NCBI GenBank assembly: GCA_964526565.1
Contig: CAZGMC010000030.1
Coordinates: 1 to 38,570 of the forward strand
Direction: 5' to 3'
Source of the DNA: CAZGMC01 sp964526565
GTDB taxonomy: Bacteria; Pseudomonadota; Alphaproteobacteria; DSM-16000; Inquilinaceae
Length of the DNA stretch: 38,570 nt
The notes beneath the pieces were generated by a model. It had not been told where the DNA came from, searched no databases, and saw only the letters and a program-made list of their open reading frames with translations. Positions 1-6,625 of the stretch are shown here, one piece after another. Within the stretch, counting starts at the first letter, position 1. The number at the start of each line of letters is the position of its first letter. A program made the translations under genes and the position numbers.

Positions 1-1
1 G

Positions 2-496
2 ATCAACGACAAGCATATCGAGGTGATCGTCCGCCAGATGCTGCAGAAGGTCGAGATCACCGAGCCGGGCGAGAGCACCCTGCTGGTCGGCGAGCAGGTC
101 GACCGCGAGGACTTCGACCAGGAGAACGCCAAGACCGAGGGCGAGGGCCTGCTGCCGGCCAAGGGCATCCCGGTCCTGCAGGGCATCACCAAGGCCAGCC
201 TGCAGACCAAGTCGTTCATCTCGGCAGCCTCGTTCCAGGAGACCACGCGCGTCCTGACGGAGGCCGCGGTGTCCGGCAAGGTCGACCGTCTGGAGGGCCT
301 GAAGGAGAACGTCATCGTCGGCCGCCTGATCCCGGCGGGCACCGGCGACGTGGTCAACCGTCTGAAGCAGGTCGCCGCCCACCGCGACCGCGAGGCCCAG
401 GACGCCCTGGCCGAACGCGAGGCCCGCGAGGCCCGCGAGGCCCAGGACCTGCCCGCCGGCTTCCTCGGCCCGACCGACAAGCCCAGCGCGGCGTAA
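2..496 (+). CDS. rpoC: RNA polymerase beta' subunit, C-terminal end (partial)
   Basis: This is the last ~164 codons of the largest RNA polymerase subunit; the 5' part lies outside the window. The frame opens at base 2 and shows the conserved C-terminal block: HIEVIVRQM, then KGIPVLQGITKASLQTKSF, SAASFQETTRVLTEAA, and the KENVIVGRLIPAGTG motif, which packs near the omega subunit. The extreme C-terminus is an acidic and alanine-rich tail with a three-fold 9-bp repeat (416-442) encoding EAR units, followed by a short Pro/Gly end. A strong intrinsic terminator follows 32 bases after the stop. In many bacteria rpoC is followed by rpsL-rpsG-fusA; here it is not. Identity is certain; only the tail is variable. 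Confidence 0.98.
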   Translation: MNDKHIEVIVRQMLQKVEITEPGESTLLVGEQVDREDFDQENAKTEGEGLLPAKGIPVLQGITKASLQTKSFISAASFQETTRVLTEAAVSGKVDRLEGLKENVIVGRLIPAGTGDVVNRLKQVAAHRDREAQDALAEREAREAREAQDLPAGFLGPTDKPSAA

Positions 497-528
497 GGCA
501 CCGCCGGGGTTTCCGCCGGTTCGCTTCC

Positions 529-565
529 AGCCCCCTGCCCCGGCGGCAGGGGGCTTTTTCTTTTT
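529..565 (+). terminator. Intrinsic terminator of the rpoC transcription unit
   Basis: A perfect 11-bp stem (AGCCCCCTGCC at 529-539, complement at 545-555) with loop CCGGC is followed by a tract of T residues interrupted by one C (555-565). It sits just after the rpoC stop and has the classical rho-independent form. Confidence 0.93.
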
Positions 566-593
566 GACATGTTCGCTATACGTTCAATAGGAT
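564..593 (+). promoter_or_regulatory. Possible sigma-70 type promoter after the rpoC terminator
   Basis: A perfect -35 hexamer TTGACA (564-569) starts inside the T-tract of the terminator. Eighteen bases on lies TAGGAT (588-593), which matches 4 of 6 positions of the -10 consensus. A GGAGG (594-598) and ATG (602) follow at once, opening a frame through the repeat array. No convincing plus-strand gene is found downstream, so any transcript would be a small RNA or would run antisense into rfbD. This is a motif match only. Confidence 0.3.
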
Positions 594-612
594 GGAGGCT
601 GATGTCAGGCGC

Positions 613-672
613 ATTCCGTCCCGCGTTCCGTCCCGCGTTCCGTCCCGCGTTCCGTCCCGCGTTCCGTCCCGA
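613..672 (+). repeat. 12-bp tandem repeat, five copies
   Basis: Five consecutive copies of GTTCCGTCCCGC occupy this stretch; the first copy begins AT instead of GT and the last base of the fifth differs. The period is a multiple of three, so plus-strand frames read as FRPA or SRVP repeats. No real gene is supported here by similarity. Confidence 0.9.
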
Positions 673-881
673 GGCCCAGCCGGCGTGCCGCGCGTCCTTC
701 CGTTCGGCCGCTCGGCCGTGCTGCTTTGCACCGCCGCAACATCCGCGCGGCCCGTTGCAGACGTTGCACGGCGGCAGAAAGTCAAATTACTTCAGGGACT
801 TGCCGCGCAACACAGTGGTTGCCCCGGTGTTGCAACGGCTGCGCGCGGCGTCGGCTCCTGACCACCTGGGCTGGAGCGGGA

Positions 882-1787
882 TCAGGGTCGACCCGCCGCT
901 GCCGGCGCCAGCAACTCCTCCAGGCAGGCGCGCAGGCTGGTGCGCCACGGCGGCAGGGCGATGCCGAACACGGCGCCGAGCCTGTCGGTCGCCAGCACCG
1001 AGTTGGCCGGGCGGCGGGCCGGGGTGGGATAGTCGGCGGTGGTGATCGCCTCGATCCGCGGCACCGGGTGGTCGTACGCCGCCGCCTCGGCGAAGATGGC
1101 GCGGGCGAAGCCGCACCAGGTCGTCCGCCCCGTGCCGCAGACATGATAGGTGCCCCACGCCGTGAAATCGTCCCGCACGGCGCGGGCGGCCATGGCCAGC
1201 AGCGCCGCGGCCAGATCGGCGGCGGCGGTCGGACAGCCATGCTGGTCGTCGACCACGCGCAGCACCGGCCGCTCGGCGCCGACCCGCAGCATGGTCTTGA
1301 CGAAATTGCCGCGGAACGGGCTGTAGACCCAGGCGGTACGGGCGATCAGGTGGCGGTCCAGGGCGGCGCGCACCGCCGCCTCGCCGGCCGCCTTGCTGGC
1401 GCCGTAGACGCCGACCGGGCAGACCGGGTCGTCCTCGACATAGGCGCCGTCCTTGGTGCCGTCGAACACGTAGTCGGTCGACACGTGCAGCATGGGCACA
1501 GCCGCGGCACGGCAGGCCTCGGCCAGGCGGGCGGGACCGTCGCGGTTGATCGCGAAGGCGGCGTCCGGTTCGCTCTCCGCCTTGTCGACCGCGGTGTAGG
1601 CCGCCGCATTGATGACCGCGGCGACGCCCGGTCTGGCGACGGCGGCGGCCAGGGTACCGGCATCGGTCAGGTCGGCGTCCGCCCGTCCCAGGGCGACGAC
1701 GGCGAACCCCGCCGGTGGCGCGGCACGCTGCAGTTCCAGGCCCAGCTGCCCGCCGGCGCCCAGCACGATCACTGTCCGCTCCGTCAC
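882..1787 (-). CDS. rfbD: dTDP-4-dehydrorhamnose reductase
   Basis: The enzyme reduces dTDP-4-dehydro-L-rhamnose to dTDP-L-rhamnose, the last step of rhamnose donor synthesis for O-antigen or exopolysaccharide. The 301-aa product is of normal length for the RmlD family. It has a Rossmann GAGGQLG motif at residues 10-16, NAAAYTAVDKAE, the STDYVFDG substrate loop, the catalytic YGASK (YxxxK) pair, and the typical RPANSVLATDRL segment near the C-terminus. The GTG start at 1787 was chosen because GGGGAGG lies directly upstream; an in-frame ATG 27 bases further upstream has no better ribosome site. The partner genes rfbA, rfbB and rfbC are not in the window, so it stands alone here. It diverges from pdeM with a 130-base gap. 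Confidence 0.93.
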   Translation of the reverse strand: MTERTVIVLGAGGQLGLELQRAAPPAGFAVVALGRADADLTDAGTLAAAVARPGVAAVINAAAYTAVDKAESEPDAAFAINRDGPARLAEACRAAAVPMLHVSTDYVFDGTKDGAYVEDDPVCPVGVYGASKAAGEAAVRAALDRHLIARTAWVYSPFRGNFVKTMLRVGAERPVLRVVDDQHGCPTAAADLAAALLAMAARAVRDDFTAWGTYHVCGTGRTTWCGFARAIFAEAAAYDHPVPRIEAITTADYPTPARRPANSVLATDRLGAVFGIALPPWRTSLRACLEELLAPAAAGRP

Positions 1788-1917
1788 GCCCCCCTCCCCG
1801 GCCAATCGATTCATGATAAAAGGTTGGTGCGCACAGCCGCAAGCGTTGCCGGTCATATTTGCTTCCATACACGGAAAGATCATTTCGCATCCACCCCGTC
1901 GGGCAACGGAGGAGGAC

Positions 1918-2691
1918 ATGACCCACGCGCGCCCCGCTCCGGCCTCCCCGCCGGCCGGACCCCGCCCCCGGCGCGCCGACGCGGCCCGGAGCATCGTCGT
2001 CAACGGCGTCACCCTGCTGCCCGACCCGTCCGGCGCCGTCTGGTGGCCGGAGCGGCGGCTGCTGGCGGTGGCGGACCTGCATCTGGAGAAGGGCTCCGGG
2101 TTCGCGCAGCGCGGGCGGCTGCTGCCGCCATATGACACGGCGGCGACCCTGGCGCGGCTGGCAGACCTGATTGGCCGGTGGCGGCCGGAGACGGTGGTCT
2201 GCGTCGGCGATTCGTTTCACGACGGCGCCGCCGCGGGACGGCTGACGCCGGACGACGGAGCGCGTCTGACCCGCCTGACGCGCGGGCGGCGCTGGGTCTG
2301 GGTGGCCGGCAATCACGACCCGGTGCCGCCGACAGCGTGGGGTGGCGAGGTCTGCAGCGAGGTCGTGCTTGGGCCGCTGGCGTTCCGCCACGAGGCCCGG
2401 CCCGGCGCGGCCGGCGAGGTGTCCGGCCACTTTCATCCGAAGGCCACGGTGCGGGCACGGGGGCAGCGGGTCACGGCGCCGTGCTTTGCCGCCGACGGGC
2501 GGCGCCTGGTGCTGCCGGCGTTCGGTGCCTATACGGGCGGCCTCGATGTGCTCAGCCCGGTGCTGGCCGGCTTGTTCAATGGCGGGCTGCAGGTGCTGCT
2601 GCTCGGCCGCGAGCGCCTGCATGCCTTCCCGCGTGCCGCTCTCGTGGCGGAGCTGCAGCGGCCGCCGCCGGCGCGCGACGCCGGGGCCTGA
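1918..2691 (+). CDS. pdeM: Ligase-associated DNA repair metallophosphoesterase PdeM
   Basis: This is a calcineurin-type metallophosphoesterase of the ligase-associated (PdeM) family, normally encoded beside a DNA ligase, an Lhr-type helicase and a second nuclease in a DNA-damage module. The 257-aa product shows the family metal motifs in order: ADLHLEKG, CVGDSFHD, VAGNHDP and GHFHPKA. It also has the conserved LPAFGAYTGGLDV segment. The ATG at 1918 follows GGAGGAGG at good spacing. None of the usual module partners is in this window, so the gene is separated from them. The last codons are rich in Arg, Pro and Ala, and the stop codon lies at the edge of a 14-bp repeat array. The family call is firm; the repair role is inferred from known family context. 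Confidence 0.9.
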   Translation: MTHARPAPASPPAGPRPRRADAARSIVVNGVTLLPDPSGAVWWPERRLLAVADLHLEKGSGFAQRGRLLPPYDTAATLARLADLIGRWRPETVVCVGDSFHDGAAAGRLTPDDGARLTRLTRGRRWVWVAGNHDPVPPTAWGGEVCSEVVLGPLAFRHEARPGAAGEVSGHFHPKATVRARGQRVTAPCFAADGRRLVLPAFGAYTGGLDVLSPVLAGLFNGGLQVLLLGRERLHAFPRAALVAELQRPPPARDAGA

Positions 2692-2756
2692 CCGGCGGAG
2701 CCCGACCGGCGGAGCCCGACCGGCGGGGCCCGACCGGCGGGGCCCGACCGGCGGAG
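2690..2756 (+). repeat. 14-bp tandem repeat starting at the pdeM stop codon
   Basis: Four full copies and one partial copy of CCCGACCGGCGGAG (two copies end GGGG) run head to tail. The first, partial copy overlaps the pdeM TGA. The period is not a multiple of three, in keeping with a non-coding location. Confidence 0.9.
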
Positions 2757-2791
2757 CTGCGATCGCCGCAGCGTTGCGGCTCGGGCGCGCC

Positions 2792-2817
2792 GCCGGGGCA
2801 CGATGCCGGGGCACGAT
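2792..2817 (+). repeat. 13-bp direct duplication
   Basis: GCCGGGGCACGAT occurs twice in perfect tandem, between the 14-bp array and the fasciclin gene terminator. Confidence 0.85.
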
Positions 2818-2833
2818 GCCGGCCGCCCGAATC

Positions 2834-2866
2834 AAAAAGGGCCCGGCGCAGGGTCGCGCCGGGCCC
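2834..2866 (-). terminator. Intrinsic terminator of the fasciclin-domain gene
   Basis: On the minus strand a perfect 11-bp GC stem (2856-2866 pairing with 2839-2849, six-base loop) is followed by five T residues (2834-2838). It lies about 40 bases after the stop of the minus-strand gene at 2908. Confidence 0.88.
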
Positions 2867-2907
2867 CGGTCCCGGCCGCAGGCGTCTGACCGCAGGCCGG
2901 CGACCGC

Positions 2908-3399
2908 CTACATCTGCGGCATGATGACCTGATCGATGACGTGGATGATGCCGTTGTCGGCCATCACGTCGGCGGCAACCACGGTGGCACCGTCGACCGT
3001 CACGCCATCACCAGTGCCGTCGACCATGACAGTGTCGCCCTGGACGGTCTCGATCTCGGCGGTCGTGCCGGCGGCGGCCGAGGACGGCACCTCGCCCGGC
3101 ACGACGTGGTAGGTCAGGATGGCGACGAGCTGGTCGCGGTTTTCCGGCTGCTGCAGAGCTGTCAGCGTCTCCTCGGGCAGCGCCGCGAATGCTGCGTCGG
3201 TCGGCGCGAATACCGTGAAGGGTCCCTCACCGCTGAGCACGTCGGCCAGGCCGGCAGTCTCAATGAGCATGACCAGCGTATTGAAGTCGCCGGCCTGCTG
3301 GGCGGTCTCGACGATGTTGGCGGCGTGCGCCGCGGCGGTACCGAACGCCAGCGGCGCAGACACGGCTGCAGCAATGGCAAGGCTGCGGATCCGGATCAT
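2908..3399 (-). CDS. Secreted fasciclin (FAS1) domain protein
   Basis: This 163-aa protein is a single FAS1 domain behind a signal peptide. Residues 1-26 have a basic N-terminus, a hydrophobic core and an AAAHA cleavage-like end. The FAS1 hallmarks are visible: the H1-like FTVFAPTDAAFAALP, the YHVVPG segment, and the closing ADNGIIHVIDQVIMP. Such proteins act in the periplasm or at the surface and are often linked to adhesion or stress; their biochemical role is poorly known. The ATG at 3399 is chosen over an upstream in-frame start because it begins the signal peptide and has GGGAG upstream. The gene is monocistronic, with its own terminator. It diverges from the photolyase cluster, so its promoter may share the AT-richer region 3400-3600. 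Confidence 0.9.
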   Translation of the reverse strand: MIRIRSLAIAAAVSAPLAFGTAAAHAANIVETAQQAGDFNTLVMLIETAGLADVLSGEGPFTVFAPTDAAFAALPEETLTALQQPENRDQLVAILTYHVVPGEVPSSAAAGTTAEIETVQGDTVMVDGTGDGVTVDGATVVAADVMADNGIIHVIDQVIMPQM

Positions 3400-3526
3400 T
3401 GGTCGTCTCCCACTGTTTCTCTCATATGGCCGCGGGCAAGACGCCTCGTCGACCCGCGGCAAGAGCTAGCGCCGCTTCATTTGTCGTCAAGCAAGGGCGG
3501 ATGGAAAAAATTTCCGCAGACCGCAG

Positions 3527-3552
3527 TGATCCGAAAGATGGTTTGCGGCGTA
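3527..3552 (+). promoter_or_regulatory. Putative ECF11 (RpoE/ChrR-type) promoter of the photolyase-lipid cluster
   Basis: TGATCC (3527-3532) is followed after exactly 16 bases by CGTA (3549-3552), as I recall the ECF11 sigma factor motif that drives singlet-oxygen response genes. Directly after it lies a perfect 5-bp inverted repeat TTACG-GCAT-CGTAA (3553-3566). The downstream genes (photolyase, Cfa-like protein, DUF1365, DUF3833) match known RpoE/ChrR targets of Cereibacter (Rhodobacter) sphaeroides. The sigma/anti-sigma pair itself is not in the window. Confidence 0.65.
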
Positions 3553-3609
3553 TTACGGCATCGTAACGACGAGTTCAGGCGGATGTCGCTCCGCTTCAGG
3601 GAGGCTGGC

Positions 3610-3717
3610 ATGAGCACGCGAACGAGATATGTGTCCAGGACTGATCTTTTCTATCTTACAATCGTGTTCACGTCACTTTGTCTTTGGTGCCGTGTGTCTC
3701 GTATCTTCGGGCGCTGA
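3610..3717 (+). CDS. Possible 35-aa single-pass membrane peptide
   Basis: A short frame starts at ATG 3610 with GGGAGG five bases upstream and ends at 3717, 39 bases before the photolyase start. The peptide begins MSTRTRYVSRTD, then has a hydrophobic stretch (FYLTIVFTSLCLWC, about residues 14-27) and a basic end, the layout of a small inner-membrane protein with positive flanks. It would sit in the leader of the transcript from the ECF11-type promoter. The stretch is clearly richer in A and T than the flanking genes, which could mean a true small gene or just regulatory DNA. No family is recognised. The call rests on ribosome site, position and hydropathy alone. Confidence 0.35.
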   Translation: MSTRTRYVSRTDLFYLTIVFTSLCLWCRVSRIFGR

Positions 3718-3756
3718 AGCATCGTGCGTCCACAGCCCGATCCGGAAAGGAGCGCG

Positions 3757-5208
3757 ATGACCGCCGCCCCGACCCTCGTCTGGTTCCGGCAGGACCTGCG
3801 CCTCACCGACAATCCGGCTCTGTCCGCAGCCGCGGAGCCTGGCGCGCCCGTTGTGCCGGTGTACGTCCTCGACGACGCGACGCCGGGGCGATGGGCGCCC
3901 GGCGGCGCCGCGCGCTGGTGGCTGCACCACAGCCTCGCCGCACTGGCCGGCGGTCTGGAGCGGCTTGGCACGCGGCTGGTGCTGCGTCGCGGCCGCGCCG
4001 AGGACGTCCTGCCCGCACTGGCGGAGGAGACGGGGGCCGCGCGCATCGTCTGGAATCGCTGCTACGAGCCCTGGGCGATCGCCCGCGACACCCGGCTCAA
4101 GACGGCACTCAAGGACCGCGGCCACCACGCCGACAGCTTCAACGCGGCTCTGTTGTTCGAGCCGTGGACGGTCCAGACGAAGGCAGGCGAGCCGTTCAAG
4201 GTGTACACGCCGTTCTGGAAGGCCTGCCGCGCCCGCGCCGACATCGGCTCGCCGCTGCCCGCCCCGCAGCGCCTGCCGGCGCCGCATGCGTGGCCGGCCG
4301 GCGACGCCCTGGACGACTGGAACCTGCTGCCGACGACGCCCGACTGGGCCGGCGGCCTGCGCGAGACGTGGCGACCCGGTGAGGCGGGTGCGCACGACCG
4401 GCTGGCAGCCTTCCTGGACGCGCGGCTCGGCCGCTACAAGGACGATCGCAACCGGCCGGACCGTGACGGCACCTCCAGCCTGTCGCCGCACCTGCACCGC
4501 GGCGAGATCGGCCCGCGCCAGGTCTGGGCCGCCGTGCAGCACCGGCTCGACGCCGGCGACCTCACCGGCCGCGAGGCCCAGGCCGAAACCTTCCTCAAGG
4601 AACTGGTCTGGCGGGAGTTCTCCTACCATCTTCTCTATCACTTTCCGCACCTGCCGGAGGCGCCGCTCAACGAGCGTTTTTCGGACTTCCCCTGGGCGGA
4701 AGACCGGCACCGCCTGGAGGTCTGGCAGAAGGGCCGGACCGGATATCCCATCGTCGACGCCGGCATGCGCCAGCTCTGGCACACCGGCTGGATGCACAAC
4801 CGGGTGCGCATGATCGTCGCCTCGTTCCTGGTCAAGGACCTGCTGCAGCCGTGGCAGGCCGGCGAGGCCTGGTTCTGGGACACCCTGGTCGATGCCGACC
4901 TGGCCAACAACTCGGCGAGCTGGCAGTGGGTGGCCGGCTGCGGCGCCGACGCCGCACCCTATTTCCGGGTGTTCAACCCGATCCTCCAGGGCCGCAAGTT
5001 CGATCCCGACGGCGATTACGTGCGCCGCTGGGTGCCTGAACTGCGCGGCCTTGCCGCCGACCACATCCACGAGCCGTGGGCGGCCCCCGCCGCGGCCCTG
5101 GCCGACGCCGGGGTCCGCCTCGGCGATACCTATCCCGAACCCATGATCGACCACAAGGCGGCGCGGCGCGAGGCGCTGTCCGCCTTCGAACAGGTCAAGG
5201 CGGCCTGA
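3757..5208 (+). CDS. phr: Deoxyribodipyrimidine photolyase (class I CPD photolyase)
   Basis: The enzyme uses blue or near-UV light and reduced FAD to split cyclobutane pyrimidine dimers in DNA. The 483-aa product has the normal length. The N-terminal antenna domain begins TLVWFRQDLRLTDNPAL. The FAD domain has the TSSLSPHLHRGEIGPRQVW loop, WREFSYHLLYH, the GYPIVDAGMRQLWHTGWMHNRVRM block, and the DADLANNSASWQWVAG-GADAAPYFRVFNP signature. The C-terminus carries the KFDPDGDYVRRWVPEL motif. The ATG at 3757 follows AAAGGAG. It is the first clear gene of a same-strand series reaching to 10819, and the ECF11-type promoter match upstream fits its known induction by singlet oxygen stress in relatives. 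Confidence 0.95.
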   Translation: MTAAPTLVWFRQDLRLTDNPALSAAAEPGAPVVPVYVLDDATPGRWAPGGAARWWLHHSLAALAGGLERLGTRLVLRRGRAEDVLPALAEETGAARIVWNRCYEPWAIARDTRLKTALKDRGHHADSFNAALLFEPWTVQTKAGEPFKVYTPFWKACRARADIGSPLPAPQRLPAPHAWPAGDALDDWNLLPTTPDWAGGLRETWRPGEAGAHDRLAAFLDARLGRYKDDRNRPDRDGTSSLSPHLHRGEIGPRQVWAAVQHRLDAGDLTGREAQAETFLKELVWREFSYHLLYHFPHLPEAPLNERFSDFPWAEDRHRLEVWQKGRTGYPIVDAGMRQLWHTGWMHNRVRMIVASFLVKDLLQPWQAGEAWFWDTLVDADLANNSASWQWVAGCGADAAPYFRVFNPILQGRKFDPDGDYVRRWVPELRGLAADHIHEPWAAPAAALADAGVRLGDTYPEPMIDHKAARREALSAFEQVKAA

Positions 5209-5238
5209 CCTGCAGGACGCGGAAGGAGAACAACAACA

Positions 5239-5292
5239 ATGCACATGCGCGTCGTTTCACCCGGCGCCGGCAGCGGCGGAGCCCGGCGATGA
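5239..5292 (+). CDS. Possible 17-codon leader ORF coupled to the amine oxidase gene
   Basis: A strong site (GGAAGGAG, 5221-5228) stands before ATG 5239, which opens an 18-codon frame (MHMRVVSPGAGSGGARR, stop). Its TGA (5290-5292) overlaps the ATG (5289) of the next gene as ATGA, a classical translational-coupling arrangement. The peptide has no recognisable family. It may serve only to feed ribosomes to the next start, or be a chance result of a degenerate upstream start. The downstream gene also has its own weaker GGAG site. Confidence 0.35.
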   Translation: MHMRVVSPGAGSGGARR

Positions 5293-6623
5293 AGGTGGCT
5301 GTCATCGGCACCGGCGTGGCCGGCCTCGGGGCCGCCTGGCTGCTGCACCGGCACTGTGATCTGCACGTCTACGAGCAGGAGGGCCGCGTCGGCGGCCACT
5401 CCAATACCGTCGAGGTGCCTGGCCACCGGCCGGGCGAGACGGTCGCCGTCGACACCGGGTTCATTGTCTACAACGAGCTGACCTATCCCAACCTGATCCG
5501 GCTGTTCGCGGCGCTGGATGTGCCCACCGAGGCCAGCACCATGTCCTTCGCCGTCAGCGCCGACGGCGGCCGGCTGGAGTACGCGGGCGGCGGCCTCCGT
5601 GCGCTGTTCGGCCAGCGCCGCAACCTGCTGCGGCCGTCGCACTACCGCATGATCCGCGACATCCTGCGCTTCTACCGCGAGGCGCCGGCGCTGCTCGAAC
5701 GGAGCGAAGAGCGCGAGGTGACGCTGGGCGACTACCTGCTGGGCCAGGGGTTCGGCGACGGCTTCGTCTACAACCACCTGCTGCCGATGGGCGCGGCGAT
5801 CTGGTCGACCACCTCGGCCGAGATGATGCGCTTCCCCGCGCGCAGCTTCGTGCGCTTCTTTCACAATCACGGCCTGCTCAAGGTCCGCGACCGGCCGCAG
5901 TGGCGCACCGTGACCGGCGGCAGCCGCGAGTATGTGCGCCGGCTGACCGCGCCGTTCGCCGACCGCATCCGCCGCGACTGCGCCGCCGTGCGGGTCGACC
6001 GGCGACCCCACAGCGTGATGGTGCGCGATGCGGCCGGGCACGAGGATCGCTTCGACGAGGTCGTGATCGCGACCCACGGTGACCAGGCGCTGCGCCTGCT
6101 CGGCGATGCCGATGCAGGCGAGCGTGCCGTGCTCGGCGCCTTTCGCTACACGCCGAACCGGACAATCCTGCATTCCGATCCGGCGCTGATGCCGCGGCGG
6201 CGGGCGGTCTGGTCGAGCTGGAACTATCTCCGCGAGGGCCGCGACCGCGACACCAGGGTGTCCGTGACCTACTGGATGAACCGCCTGCAGAACCTGGACG
6301 AGCGGGTGCCGCTGTTCGTCTCGCTCAACCCGCTGCGGCAGCCGGACCCGGACCGGGTCCATGCAGAATTGTCCTACGACCATCCGCAATTTGACGCTTC
6401 AGCCTTGAACGCCCAGCACGATATTCCGTTCATTCAGGGACGGCGCAGCACCTGGTTCTGCGGCAGCTATTGCGGCTACGGCTTTCACGAGGACGCCCTG
6501 GCCGCCGGACTGGCGGTGGCCGAGGCGCTGGGCGCACGCCGGCCGTGGACGCTGGAGCGCGAGGCCTCGCCGGCCGCGGCCAACGCCACGCCGGTGCAGC
6601 CGGGCCAGCTGGCCGCCGAGTAG
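5289..6623 (+). CDS. FAD-dependent amine-oxidase-family protein of the Cfa/DUF1365 cluster
   Basis: A 444-aa flavoprotein with the N-terminal dinucleotide-binding motif VIGTGVAGLGAAWLL (about residues 4-18) and the second FAD contact EGRVGGHSNTVEV. The VDTGFIVYNELTYPNL and FFHNHGLL segments are typical of the NAD/FAD-binding proteins that sit next to DUF1365 and cyclopropane-synthase-like genes. In C. sphaeroides, genes of this co-regulated set were reported to make furan fatty acids (the Ufa proteins, including a desaturase and an oxygen-inserting step). A desaturase-like oxidation of a methylated acyl chain is therefore a plausible role here, by inference. The start at 5289 overlaps a short upstream frame. 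DUF1365 follows after two bases, which supports co-transcription. Confidence 0.85.
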   Translation: MKVAVIGTGVAGLGAAWLLHRHCDLHVYEQEGRVGGHSNTVEVPGHRPGETVAVDTGFIVYNELTYPNLIRLFAALDVPTEASTMSFAVSADGGRLEYAGGGLRALFGQRRNLLRPSHYRMIRDILRFYREAPALLERSEEREVTLGDYLLGQGFGDGFVYNHLLPMGAAIWSTTSAEMMRFPARSFVRFFHNHGLLKVRDRPQWRTVTGGSREYVRRLTAPFADRIRRDCAAVRVDRRPHSVMVRDAAGHEDRFDEVVIATHGDQALRLLGDADAGERAVLGAFRYTPNRTILHSDPALMPRRRAVWSSWNYLREGRDRDTRVSVTYWMNRLQNLDERVPLFVSLNPLRQPDPDRVHAELSYDHPQFDASALNAQHDIPFIQGRRSTWFCGSYCGYGFHEDALAAGLAVAEALGARRPWTLEREASPAAANATPVQPGQLAAE

Positions 6624-6625
6624 CC

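Larger units (their letters stand above)
497..881. other. Gap between rpoC and rfbD, no supported gene
   Basis: This 385-base gap holds the rpoC terminator, a promoter-like pair and the 12-bp repeat array. Several frames are open across it, but they translate to low-complexity arginine/proline-rich sequence with no recognisable domain. I see no clear terminator for the minus-strand rfbD gene that ends at 882. Confidence 0.7.

Noticed and set aside
613..672. Repeat array considered as a CRISPR array
   Set aside because: The 12-bp units are directly adjacent with no spacers and there are no cas genes.
602..1045. Plus-strand frame with FRPA repeats after the promoter-like site
   Set aside because: The ribosome site is only three bases from the ATG, the frame runs antisense into rfbD, and the protein is low-complexity.
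787..2835. Very long minus-strand open frame (682 codons) across rfbD and pdeM
   Set aside because: It is a shadow frame in high-GC DNA; its translation is Arg/Pro-rich without motifs, while rfbD and pdeM in other frames show full family signatures.
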